A stretch of 64,000 nucleotides of DNA from Candidatus Zipacnadia bacterium (GTDB lineage: Bacteria; Armatimonadota; Zipacnadia; Zipacnadales; UBA5352). The notes beneath the pieces were generated by a model that was not told the DNA's origin, ran no database searches, and worked only from the letters and a program-made list of their open reading frames with translations. This document shows, in pieces, positions 1 through 8,750 of this stretch. The first letter of the stretch is position 1. Every line of letters starts with the position of its first letter. The stretch covers positions 62,001-126,000 of the forward strand of contig JALGSU010000009.1 in NCBI GenBank assembly GCA_029821735.1, given 5' to 3'. The translations under genes were made by a program, and so were the position numbers.

Positions 1-1
1 T

Positions 2-2110
2 GCAGGCGTCACCTGGCCCGGGCGCATCCTGATCTCGGTCAGTCAGGACGGCGAGAACTGGTATGGTGTCGGCGACCTGCGGAAGATGGCGGAGGCGCGT
101 GAACCGCTGCCGGTGTACGGCACCTACAACGTCTACAGAATCTGGACCGACCAGTTGCAGACCCATGGGCGGTACGTGGGGCTCGCATTCGAACCGGATG
201 GTCCATACACATTCTGCGATGAAATCGAGGTATATCGCGGCGAGGAAGCCTGGGTGGCTCAGGCATACCAGGGAGAAGCGATCACGAATCCCGGGAACTA
301 CCTCTCGCAACTTGTGATCTGTGAACTGGTACAGCAGCAGTTCCTGCTCGACCTGCAGGCAGTGCGCGAGGACATCGCGGAACTGGCAGATGGACGCGAT
401 GCCATGGTCAAACGGGCGGATGCGCTGGGCGCAGCAATTGAGGCGATGCCGCCCATCGACATGGATGGCTTCCGCGCGGTTCTGCCGATGACCGAACTTG
501 AGGCCGACGTCTTCCGACTTCAGGCGGAGGTCTGGCGGGCGCAGGAGAAGCCGGCTCTGCGCGCGTGGCATCAACATCGCTGGGACTCGCTGGCCCCATC
601 GGCCGAACCGGCTGACGATTCCGCGCCGGCGCTGTCCGTGCAGATGATGAGCAACGAGTACCGGGCAGATGTACTCAACCTGACCAACGCAAGTGCAGAC
701 CCAATGACGGTCACACTGAACGTGACGGGACTGCCAGCAGGCGCCGATGAGTTCATCGCGCTGCACCAGGTCGAACATGTCGGCACGCGGCACTTCACGT
801 CAGTGGCATCTGCCATGCCTGAAGTTGCGCGCCAAGGCGACGGTTGGTCTGTGGAAGTGCCTGCGGGCATGACGCGACAGGTATGGATTGCGGTGAATCG
901 ACCCGATCTGGCCGCCGGAGAGTATGCTGGCGAGATGCAACTGAGTGGGCAAAGCTTCGCGGCGCAGAGCGTGCCTCTCAGTCTGCGAATCTGGCCGTTG
1001 CGCATGCCCGATGAGATGACGCTGATGGTGGGCGGCTGGTCATACACGAACACAAATGCGTACGGCATGACTGAGGAGAACGCCGACGCAGTGATTGCCC
1101 ACCTGATCGAGTACCAAGTGAATGCGCCATGGGCGAACTCGGCGGCGCTGGCCCAAGGCAGCTACGACGCCGAGGGCAACATGACGGAGGAGCCCACGAC
1201 AGACAATTTCGACGCTTGGCTTGCTGACTGGCCGGACTCCAAAATGTACATGGTGTTCATGGGAACGAACCCGAACTCGACCTTCGCGGGGGCGGAGCGT
1301 GGGAGCGAGAAGTTCGCCACCGCGCTCGGAAACTGGGCGAGCTTCTGGGCCGAACACATGAAGGATATGGGGCTGGAGCCGAGCCAACTGGCGATACTGA
1401 CCGTCGACGAACCCCATAACCAGGATCAGTATGACACGATCGTGGACTGGGCGACGGCCATCAAGGCCGCCGACAGCGGCATCCTGATCTGGGAAGACCC
1501 GACGGCCAACGACCCCGAGGGCCTTGGGCCGGTCTACGAGATCTCGGATGTTCTGTGCCCCAACAGGCGCCTCAACCTCGAGAGGCCCGCATGGTATCTG
1601 GACCAGGTCTTCGAGGCGCAAGCACAGGGCAAGCAGATATGGCTATACAGTTGCAGCGGCCCGGCACGCAGCTTCGACCCCTACTCATACTATCTCGTAC
1701 AGGCGTGGGACGCCTTCAGGATTGGCGCCAAGGCGTCCTGTTTCTGGTGCTTCACCGATACGGGCGGCGTGTCGTGCTGGAACGAGTATCCGGCGGGCGG
1801 CGCGGGACCGTATTGCCCGAGCTACATCGACGATACTTCCGTGACCACATCCAAGTACATGGAGGCCATTCGTGAGGGCTCGCAGGATTACGAGTACATG
1901 ACGATGCTCGCCGCACGCGTGGCCGAACTTGAGGCGGCGGGCACTCCGGCCGGGAAGCTGGCCAAGGCGCGGGCGCTGCTGGCGAACGGGGCGGATCGGG
2001 TTCTGGCGAGCGAGGACGGCGCAAACTGGCGATGGGATGAGGTCAAGGACCGTGCGGCGCAGGACCGCGTCCGCGTTGAGGTGCTGGAAGCGTTGGTGGC
2101 ACTGCAATAG
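2..2110 (+). CDS. GH123/DUF4091-type glycoside hydrolase, 5'-truncated by the window edge
   Basis: The reading frame is open to the left edge, with sensible protein upstream of the first ATG at 86, so the true start lies outside the window; about 702 residues are visible. The N-terminal part has a possible coiled region, followed by an Ig-like beta-sandwich and then a catalytic barrel. The barrel holds a VDEP motif (near base 1410), matching the Asp-Glu pair used by GH123 beta-N-acetylgalactosaminidases through substrate-assisted catalysis. Near the C-terminus the motif REGSQDYEYM (near 1875) is the hallmark ending of the GH123/DUF4091 family. It is probably secreted, but the signal peptide would be outside the window. 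The family is clear; the substrate is not. It is followed by a strong inverted repeat at 2121-2147 and is probably separate from the exopolysaccharide genes downstream. Confidence 0.85.
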   Translation, partial: AGVTWPGRILISVSQDGENWYGVGDLRKMAEAREPLPVYGTYNVYRIWTDQLQTHGRYVGLAFEPDGPYTFCDEIEVYRGEEAWVAQAYQGEAITNPGNYLSQLVICELVQQQFLLDLQAVREDIAELADGRDAMVKRADALGAAIEAMPPIDMDGFRAVLPMTELEADVFRLQAEVWRAQEKPALRAWHQHRWDSLAPSAEPADDSAPALSVQMMSNEYRADVLNLTNASADPMTVTLNVTGLPAGADEFIALHQVEHVGTRHFTSVASAMPEVARQGDGWSVEVPAGMTRQVWIAVNRPDLAAGEYAGEMQLSGQSFAAQSVPLSLRIWPLRMPDEMTLMVGGWSYTNTNAYGMTEENADAVIAHLIEYQVNAPWANSAALAQGSYDAEGNMTEEPTTDNFDAWLADWPDSKMYMVFMGTNPNSTFAGAERGSEKFATALGNWASFWAEHMKDMGLEPSQLAILTVDEPHNQDQYDTIVDWATAIKAADSGILIWEDPTANDPEGLGPVYEISDVLCPNRRLNLERPAWYLDQVFEAQAQGKQIWLYSCSGPARSFDPYSYYLVQAWDAFRIGAKASCFWCFTDTGGVSCWNEYPAGGAGPYCPSYIDDTSVTTSKYMEAIREGSQDYEYMTMLAARVAELEAAGTPAGKLAKARALLANGADRVLASEDGANWRWDEVKDRAAQDRVRVEVLEALVALQ

Positions 2111-2120
2111 CTGCGGCAAA

Positions 2121-2147
2121 TCGGGGCCGGGCAAAGCCCGGCCCCGA
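2121..2147. terminator. Perfect 12-bp inverted repeat, terminator-like
   Basis: Two 12-base arms (2121-2132 and 2136-2147) are exact reverse complements around an AAA loop, ten bases after the stop of the upstream hydrolase. The stem is very GC-rich. No T-tract follows on either strand, so a classical intrinsic terminator is not fully satisfied; it may still act as a transcription or mRNA-stability boundary between the hydrolase and the exopolysaccharide cluster. Confidence 0.55.
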
Positions 2148-2308
2148 TGCTCATCTCCCCGATGCACTCCCTCATTCAGCGGCGAGACAGCTCTTGATCC
2201 AGCAATAGATCGCGTCGCCCATCTAGTAGGAGGCATGCTCCCACCCCGCGGCGAAAAGCAACGTCTGGACGGACCAGCCATCCGGAAACGGCGCTTTCCG
2301 GCAGAACG

Positions 2309-3526
2309 TTGATTGGCGCAGCTATTGCAGCATCGGAGCATCTATTGGGTCTAAGCTCGCTGAGTGAAACTGAGCCCGGGCGTCACGCTGAAGAGACTCC
2401 TCAGCGTGTGGCAAAGCTACATCGGCCCACGGCGCGGCTGACGCTCGCTCTTGTCTGGTGCCTCGGTGCCGCACTTGTCTTCACGCAGGTCCTCAACCTG
2501 GGCCCAATCAGGGGCAACTACTCACTGGCCGATCTCTTTGTGATACCTTTGCTTTTCCTGCTGGTGAAACGCTTCGCAGTGCGTTCATGGCTGCAGGCAT
2601 GGCTTCTGGCAATGACAGTGATGCATGTTCTGTCATGGGTGAACGGGATTGCCTGGGCCACGCCAGGCACGCTCGTTCAGGCCATCAAGCTGTTCGCTTC
2701 ATACGCCTACGCCCTCCTGGGCTTCGGCATCTGGCGCATCAAGGGAGGCACGACAGCGTTCGCCAAGGGCACTACTCTGTCCACGCTACCCGTCTGCGTC
2801 GTCTCCCTGATCGCGTTCGCTGTTGGGCAGCCCAAGTTCTTCCTTGACTCGCCAAGCCGCGTAAACGGGCCAATGAGTGACCCCAACGCCTTCGGCTGCT
2901 ACCTCGCGGGCGCTATTCCCTTCGTTGGCGCACATTGGGTTGGCTGGCTTGTTCTTATCCTGGCTGCCGTGGTCACGACTATGTCGCGAAGTGGAGTGGC
3001 TGCCACACTGATGGCTGTTGTCGCGTGGCTCGCCCTCCTCCGCCGGCGAAGCAGACTCACTTGGATGGTGCTCGGGCTCCTCATTCTCATCCTTGGGGCG
3101 GCCTACCCGTTCGTGGTCGACAGCAGGCTCGTGTCATACGAGGTCGGGCTGGCGAAGCGCGAGTACACCTGGAGCAACGCGCTGAGCGCGGCTACCAAAC
3201 ACCCATGGCTCGGCATCGGCAAAGGCAGCTACAATGTCGCCAAGTCCGAGACTGTTACTACCCCACACAACACCTATCTGAGCATCCTCGTGGACAACGG
3301 GGTGCTCGGGCTGGTTCTGTTCTTCGTGCCGGTGTTCTACTGGACGCTGAGGCCAATCATTCGCGCAGATCACACGCCATGGGCGGTGGTGGCCATAGCA
3401 GGCCTGGTGGCTGGACTGGCAATAAGCCTTGATGACTGGCGTCCTTTCTGGCTGGCGATGGGTGCGTTAGGTGCCCACGCGGCGACAAAGACCCCTGAGA
3501 TGCGTCAGGCGACTGGCAGGAGTTGA
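2309..3526 (+). CDS. O-antigen ligase/Wzy-like polymerase, polytopic membrane protein
   Basis: About 405 residues with roughly ten hydrophobic segments from residue 45 onward. The large periplasmic loop contains PHNTYL (near base 3272), the conserved HNxYL signature of the O-antigen ligase/polymerase family (PF04932), followed by a VDNGVLG segment typical of the same family. Such proteins join or polymerise undecaprenyl-linked glycans in the periplasm. The start given is a TTG without a visible ribosome binding site; GTG at 2408 is an in-frame alternative, and the first 33 residues look unlike family members. The stop lies six bases before the next gene, so the two are probably cotranscribed. 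Ligase and polymerase functions cannot be told apart by sequence; in this export cluster a Wzy-type polymerase is the likelier role. Confidence 0.8.
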   Translation: MIGAAIAASEHLLGLSSLSETEPGRHAEETPQRVAKLHRPTARLTLALVWCLGAALVFTQVLNLGPIRGNYSLADLFVIPLLFLLVKRFAVRSWLQAWLLAMTVMHVLSWVNGIAWATPGTLVQAIKLFASYAYALLGFGIWRIKGGTTAFAKGTTLSTLPVCVVSLIAFAVGQPKFFLDSPSRVNGPMSDPNAFGCYLAGAIPFVGAHWVGWLVLILAAVVTTMSRSGVAATLMAVVAWLALLRRRSRLTWMVLGLLILILGAAYPFVVDSRLVSYEVGLAKREYTWSNALSAATKHPWLGIGKGSYNVAKSETVTTPHNTYLSILVDNGVLGLVLFFVPVFYWTLRPIIRADHTPWAVVAIAGLVAGLAISLDDWRPFWLAMGALGAHAATKTPEMRQATGRS

Positions 3527-3532
3527 TCGTAC

Positions 3533-5362
3533 GTGCCCAGGCCCGTCCACGTCCTTCACATAATCACGCAGATGGTCCGCGGAACAGGCGCCTCACATGT
3601 TGCGGAGTACATGGTGTCGGGCCTGTCCCCGGACCGCTTCCGGGCCTCAATCGCACACGGCGTTGCGGGCTCACATCTGTCCGACTACCATCTGAGCCCT
3701 GCCGAACACGTCGAGGTCTTCACCATACCCGACCTCGCCAGACCCATTGCTCCGCATCGCGATTTGCGGGCACTTGGGCAGCTTCGCAGGCTCATCCGTG
3801 AGACCCGCCCGGACATCGTCCATACCCACAGTTCGAAGGCCGGCGTGCTCGGGCGGCTGGCTGCCTATCGTGAAGGCGTGCCCCTCATTGTGCACCACGT
3901 GCACGGCTGGAGCTTCCACCCCAGGCACTCGTCGGTGAAGAAGCGAGGCTTCGTGGCCTTTGAGCGCTACCTGGCCAAGCGCTCGGACGGCCTGCTCTTC
4001 GTGGGCAGGCCTGATATCGAGAAGGGGCGAGCGCACCATATCGGTCGCGAATCTATGTATTACACGGTCCGTGCCGGGGTCGACCTGGCCAGGTTCGTGC
4101 CCCGCACGCCCCAGAGTGTGGCCGAGGGCCGCGAGATTCTCGACATACCTGATGATGCCTTCCTCATCGGGACCGTGGGACGCCTCTCACCGCAGAAAGC
4201 GCCCCACGACTTCATCGCCGTGGCGCGGCGCATCGCCGATGAACTGCCCAATGCTCGTTTCGCCTGGATCGGCCACGGAATCATGCGGGATGAGGTCCGC
4301 GATGCGATCGACGCCGCCGGTCTGACTGATCGGTTCGCGCTGCCCGGCGCCCGGGATGACGTTGAGCGCATCTACCCGGCATTTGATATGTTCCTCATCA
4401 CTTCATTGTGGGAGGGACTGCCGCGCACCATCGTCGAGTCGCTCGCGACGGGGGTGCCTGTCGTTGCGAGCGCTGTCGACGGGAGCTGTGAGATCGTCCG
4501 AGATGGCGAGAACGGTCTGCTCTTTCCGCCCGGGCAGACTGACGCTGGCGCTGAGGCAGTGCTGCGCATGGCCACAGATGACGCGATGCGAGACGATATG
4601 GCGGCTGCCGGCCCGGCAACGGCCAAGGATTTCGAGATGGGCAAGAGCATCGCGGACCTCGAAGGGGTCTATGACGACCTGCTCGACAAGCGCAGGTTCT
4701 CCGGTCGGGACGGACGCGTGAGGCTGCAGGACACCGACGAAGTACTCGATGATGCCCGAGCGGAGCGCCCACCGGGCGCGTACGAGAGGTGGGGGCAGCG
4801 AGCCGTGGACATCTGCGTGTGCCTGGTATCGGCCCCGCTGGCGTTGCTGCTCGTCGGCCTGGGTGCGCTGCTGGTACGCATAAGCTCGCCCGGACCGGCG
4901 ATCTTCCGCCAGGAGCGAGTGGGTAAGGACGAGCGGCCGTTTACCATCTACAAGCTGCGCACGATGAAGCACAGTGACGATTCGGTCATCCGGCCGCCGG
5001 AGGAGAACGATTCTCGTGTCACCCCCGCGGGCCGGCTGCTGCGCCAACTCAGATTCGACGAGTTGCCTCAGCTAGTCAATGTGCTCAAGGGTGACATGAG
5101 CATAATAGGCCCGCGCCCCGAGCGTCCGGGGCTTTACCAACGGTACCTGGCGATGATGCCCATGTACAGTTGGCGCAAGCGCGTACGCCCCGGGCTGACG
5201 GGGTGGGCGCAGATACACCATACTCACAGCTCGGATGCTGAGGCCGCTTTCGAGAATCTGCAGTACGATCTCTACTACGTGATCAACAAGTCATTCTGGC
5301 TCGACCTGTCCGTGCTACTTGCCACCATCCCGGTGATGCTCGCGAGAGAAGGGCGCAGCTAG
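3533..5362 (+). CDS. Fusion of GT4 glycosyltransferase and polyprenyl-phosphate sugar-phosphate transferase
   Basis: The GTG start follows a GGAG motif in the end of the previous gene. Residues about 1-385 are a GT-B glycosyltransferase of family 4: the N-terminal domain begins VHVLHIITQM, an HTHSSKAG segment follows, and the C-terminal Rossmann half contains GTVGRLSPQK and the nucleotide-sugar motif ExxxxGxPVVA. Residues about 420-609 form a complete bacterial sugar transferase domain (PF02397, as in WcaJ/WbaP): one hydrophobic hairpin, FRQERVGKD, YKLRTM, DELPQL, SIIGPRPERP and RPGLTGWAQ. The second half would load the first sugar-phosphate onto undecaprenyl phosphate and the first half would add a second sugar, so one polypeptide could make the first disaccharide-lipid. 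No stop or shift separates the halves. The fusion is seen directly; the order of reactions is inferred. Confidence 0.9.
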   Translation: MPRPVHVLHIITQMVRGTGASHVAEYMVSGLSPDRFRASIAHGVAGSHLSDYHLSPAEHVEVFTIPDLARPIAPHRDLRALGQLRRLIRETRPDIVHTHSSKAGVLGRLAAYREGVPLIVHHVHGWSFHPRHSSVKKRGFVAFERYLAKRSDGLLFVGRPDIEKGRAHHIGRESMYYTVRAGVDLARFVPRTPQSVAEGREILDIPDDAFLIGTVGRLSPQKAPHDFIAVARRIADELPNARFAWIGHGIMRDEVRDAIDAAGLTDRFALPGARDDVERIYPAFDMFLITSLWEGLPRTIVESLATGVPVVASAVDGSCEIVRDGENGLLFPPGQTDAGAEAVLRMATDDAMRDDMAAAGPATAKDFEMGKSIADLEGVYDDLLDKRRFSGRDGRVRLQDTDEVLDDARAERPPGAYERWGQRAVDICVCLVSAPLALLLVGLGALLVRISSPGPAIFRQERVGKDERPFTIYKLRTMKHSDDSVIRPPEENDSRVTPAGRLLRQLRFDELPQLVNVLKGDMSIIGPRPERPGLYQRYLAMMPMYSWRKRVRPGLTGWAQIHHTHSSDAEAAFENLQYDLYYVINKSFWLDLSVLLATIPVMLAREGRS

Positions 5363-5417
5363 ATGCCCTCTGGAACCCATCAGGCGGCCCACACGGGCGC
5401 GCCACGGAGACACTGTA

Positions 5418-6986
5418 TTGAGACCGCCCGAAGACAACACTGACGACCATATCGACCCCGACCAGCAGGACGCCGCGCCTGCGCAACCGGACGAACATGA
5501 CGATTCCGTCGACAAGCACATGCGCGTGCTTGTCAGCGGGTCCGTGCTCATCGGCGTCGGCAACGGGCTGCAGAAGGTCCTCCTCTTCGCGCTCGGAATT
5601 GTGCTGGCCCGCGGCCTGGGGCGCACTGACTTCGGCACGTTCTCCATCGCCCAGTCGATCTCTCGCCTCGGCATGTTCACGTTCATGGGACTGCGAGGCG
5701 CTGTCCTGAAGTTCACGGCGCACTTCCACGCCCTCGGCGACCGGGCTCGCAGGGCCGGCGTCGTCAAGGGCATGGCAATGATCGTAGCGGCCGGCACGCT
5801 GCTGGTCGCGGGCGCGGTTATCATCGCCGCCCCCTACCTGTCGGCCCGCGTGTATCACAACCCCGACCTGACGTTACCTCTTCAGATGATGATGGTCGAG
5901 GTCCCGCTGATGGGCATGCGGTCGAACTACCTGGCCGCCCTGCAGGCTGTCCACGAACTGACGCCGCTGGTCGCGATACGGTCCGTGGGAGCCCCTGTCG
6001 GGCAGGTCATCGGGGTGGCTCTCACCACCCGCGCCGAGGCGCCGCTGAGCGTCACGGCGGCGGTCTTCCCGGCAATCAGCTTCATGGCGATCATCGCGTC
6101 GGTGCTGTGGTACCGGCGCCGCTTTGCGCGCAATGGGGCGACAGAGAGCGTCATCATTCCGTGGCGAGATCTGCTGGTCTTCGCCGCGCCCATGTCTCTT
6201 ATCGGTGTACTTGGGATGGAGAGAGCCTCCATCGACATCCTGGTACTCGGCGGCATATTCCCGCCCGACCAGCTTGGCGTCTATTCCGCGGCCGCCCAGA
6301 TGGCCAGCCTCGTGGTATTCCCCGCAGTGGCCATCTGCACGGTCTTCGCGCCGACGATATCCACCTTCTACGCGCGCGAGGACACCTCCGGCCTGCGGAC
6401 GACTCTAGTCAGCGCCGTGGGCCTCGCGACCTTCGCCGCGATGGCCATGGCCGGCGTGGTCTACTGCCTGCGCGCGCCACTGATGCAGGTCTTCGGAGCC
6501 GGCTTCGCTACAGGGCAGACCGTCCTCGTCCTGATTGCCCTGGCGCGGCTTTTCAATGCCGCGAGCCAGCCGCTGCTCACCCTCTTCCAGATGGCGAACC
6601 GGCCGTGGGTGGCTGTGCTTGACAACGCAATGATGGCCGGAGTAATGTGCGTTAGCCTGCTGCTTGTGGGGCCGCACTTCGGACTGACGGGGGCGGGTCT
6701 GGTGATGGCAGCGACGATGACCACTCTCGCGTCCCTCAGATCCTGGCGCACCTGGAAGATCTACCAGATCGCCCCTTACGATCGACGCACCGGGCGTCTA
6801 TGGCCACTCTTCGCGATCGGGGTCATCCTGGCCGTGCTGGCCGACACCTTCGTGAGCGGCTACCTGGGCACGGCGCTGGCCCTGTTAGGCTTCTTCGTGC
6901 CGATGGCGTTCGCGGGCAAAACTCTCATACCCATCCTGATGGCGCACCGCCGCCGTGACACGTCCCAACGAGGTGACCTGCAGTGA
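5418..6986 (+). CDS. Wzx-like lipid-linked polysaccharide flippase (MOP superfamily)
   Basis: About 522 residues, with an acidic soluble N-terminal stretch of 35 residues followed by 12 to 14 hydrophobic segments, as in polysaccharide-exporter flippases (PF01943/PF13440). The segment LVSGSVLIGVGNGLQKVLLF and the following GRTDFGTFSIAQS match the first two helices of the family. It should flip undecaprenyl-linked repeat units to the periplasm. The start is TTG at 5418 with GGAG eight bases upstream; ATG at 5520 is an alternative that would remove the acidic tail. The stop overlaps the next start in a GTGA arrangement, so the next gene is translationally coupled. Confidence 0.88.
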   Translation: MRPPEDNTDDHIDPDQQDAAPAQPDEHDDSVDKHMRVLVSGSVLIGVGNGLQKVLLFALGIVLARGLGRTDFGTFSIAQSISRLGMFTFMGLRGAVLKFTAHFHALGDRARRAGVVKGMAMIVAAGTLLVAGAVIIAAPYLSARVYHNPDLTLPLQMMMVEVPLMGMRSNYLAALQAVHELTPLVAIRSVGAPVGQVIGVALTTRAEAPLSVTAAVFPAISFMAIIASVLWYRRRFARNGATESVIIPWRDLLVFAAPMSLIGVLGMERASIDILVLGGIFPPDQLGVYSAAAQMASLVVFPAVAICTVFAPTISTFYAREDTSGLRTTLVSAVGLATFAAMAMAGVVYCLRAPLMQVFGAGFATGQTVLVLIALARLFNAASQPLLTLFQMANRPWVAVLDNAMMAGVMCVSLLLVGPHFGLTGAGLVMAATMTTLASLRSWRTWKIYQIAPYDRRTGRLWPLFAIGVILAVLADTFVSGYLGTALALLGFFVPMAFAGKTLIPILMAHRRRDTSQRGDLQ

Positions 6987-8647
6987 CCAATCAACAGACC
7001 TGGCCCAAGGTCATGATCATCGGCCTTGATGGCATGGAGCCTGAGCTGGTGGCTCAATGGCATGCTGAAGGCCGGCTGCCGAACATTGGCCGGCTTATTG
7101 ATGAGGGCATATTCTCCCCTCTGCGCTCGACCGTGCCCCCGACTACCGCGCCCGCATGGACGACGGTCCTCACTGGCTGCAACGAGGGCCGGCACGGGAC
7201 CTATGACTTCCGCTACCAGGAGCCCGGCACGTACCGCGTGCAGTTGGCCCATGACGGGCTGCGTTCGGCCCCGACGATGTGGGAACATCTCTCTGGCACT
7301 GGCACCACATTCGCATCGGTCGAGGTGCCGTGCACATATCCGCCGCCCAGCCTCGAGGGTGGAGTCATCGTGTCCGGGATGGAGAAGCCGAACTTCACAC
7401 CCCAGTCATGTAATCCTCCCGAGTTGTACGCGGAACTGCGGGCTGCTGGTCTTGAGGACCTGTGGCACTACAACCCTGACTTCCGCGACAAGCTCGACTG
7501 GGACAAGCTCGTCGAGTCGATGCAGGAGCGCGTAGTCCTCACAGAGTATCTGACCCGGAACCACCCCGCAGCCCTATACATGCAGGTGCTGATGCCGACC
7601 GACCATTACGCCCACCTGTACTTCGGCAAGGACGAGGTACCACTGACCGACGGAGGGACCCTCAAGCAGCCTCTGCGGTCCGTCTACGAACTGGTGGACG
7701 ACTACGTCGGCCAGATCCTCGACAAGGCTCGCGGCCCCGAGACCAACCTCATCGTGCTGTCTGACCACGGCTTCTGGCGTGAAGACTTCACGATGAACGT
7801 ATCCGCGTGGCTGCGCGAAGAGGGCTACCTGAAGCTGCACGCCACGCGCAATCTGCTCAGTAGCCGGGTCGCGCGCTCACTCAAGCGGGTCCTGCCCGGG
7901 CAACTCAAGCATCTCATCAGCCGAACACGCGCGGGCCAACGCAGCCTCGGCATGGATTTCGAGGCCCGCTTCGACTGGCCACGGACTCGGGCATACTGCT
8001 GGGGCATGGGGGCCAAGATTCGCATCAACGTGCGCGGCCGTGAGCCGCAGGGCATAGTGGAGGCCGGTGCCGAATATGACGAACTCCGAGAGGCGATCAT
8101 CGCGCAGTTGACCGAGTTGCGCAACCCGACCAGCGGCAAGCCTGTCTTCAAGCGCGTCTGGCGACGTGAGGAACTCTACGAGGGGCCGCGTGTCGAGGAC
8201 GCCCACGACATCGTCGGCGAAGCCAGCGACAATGTCTCGCTCAACTCGAACCTGCACGATCCCGCGGTCCCCGTCTTCTTCGAGAAGACACCTGACAACC
8301 TGCGGGTGCTCGCCGGGGTTATCAACAAACCACTCACGCCCGGGCAGCACAGTTCCCATGGCGTGCTAATACTGCACGGCCCGGCTTTTGACTCGGACCG
8401 CACGCTCACCGAGGTCCCCGGACTTGCCGACGTCGCACCTACGGCCATGCATCTGGTTGGCGCCGATGTGCCCGGCGGCATGGACGGCCGCGTGCTCGAG
8501 GACGTCCTCGAGGACGCGTGGAAGGCCGAGCACCCGGTGACCCACGGCGACGCGGCAACGCGTGCCATGGGAGGTCAAGACCCTCGCTATACCGAACAAG
8601 AGGAAGAGCAGGTGGCCCAGAGGCTGCGGAATCTGGGCTATCTGTAG
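6983..8647 (+). CDS. Alkaline-phosphatase-superfamily phosphodiesterase/phosphotransferase (PF01663-like)
   Basis: About 554 residues. The N-terminus IIGLDGMEPE carries the first metal-binding Asp, PTTAPAWTT (residues about 53-61) has the nucleophile Thr region, TDHYAHLYF (near base 7600) and LSDHGF (near base 7760) carry further metal ligands, and a final SSHGV His motif lies near base 8350. This is the type I phosphodiesterase/nucleotide pyrophosphatase layout with two metals. There is no signal peptide, so it should act in the cytoplasm. It starts with GTG inside the stop of the flippase gene and has AGGTG seven bases upstream. Such proteins recur in exopolysaccharide clusters; the substrate (nucleotide sugar, lipid-linked intermediate or phosphodiester on the glycan) is unknown. 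Confidence 0.82.
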   Translation: MTNQQTWPKVMIIGLDGMEPELVAQWHAEGRLPNIGRLIDEGIFSPLRSTVPPTTAPAWTTVLTGCNEGRHGTYDFRYQEPGTYRVQLAHDGLRSAPTMWEHLSGTGTTFASVEVPCTYPPPSLEGGVIVSGMEKPNFTPQSCNPPELYAELRAAGLEDLWHYNPDFRDKLDWDKLVESMQERVVLTEYLTRNHPAALYMQVLMPTDHYAHLYFGKDEVPLTDGGTLKQPLRSVYELVDDYVGQILDKARGPETNLIVLSDHGFWREDFTMNVSAWLREEGYLKLHATRNLLSSRVARSLKRVLPGQLKHLISRTRAGQRSLGMDFEARFDWPRTRAYCWGMGAKIRINVRGREPQGIVEAGAEYDELREAIIAQLTELRNPTSGKPVFKRVWRREELYEGPRVEDAHDIVGEASDNVSLNSNLHDPAVPVFFEKTPDNLRVLAGVINKPLTPGQHSSHGVLILHGPAFDSDRTLTEVPGLADVAPTAMHLVGADVPGGMDGRVLEDVLEDAWKAEHPVTHGDAATRAMGGQDPRYTEQEEEQVAQRLRNLGYL

Positions 8648-8750
8648 ATGACTTCGTCCCTGACTGCTGGCGGGCAGCGCACGGTGCGGCACCTGCCGGG
8701 CGAGCCGCCCGCACTGACCATCATTTCTGACGAATTGGGGTCCGACCACA

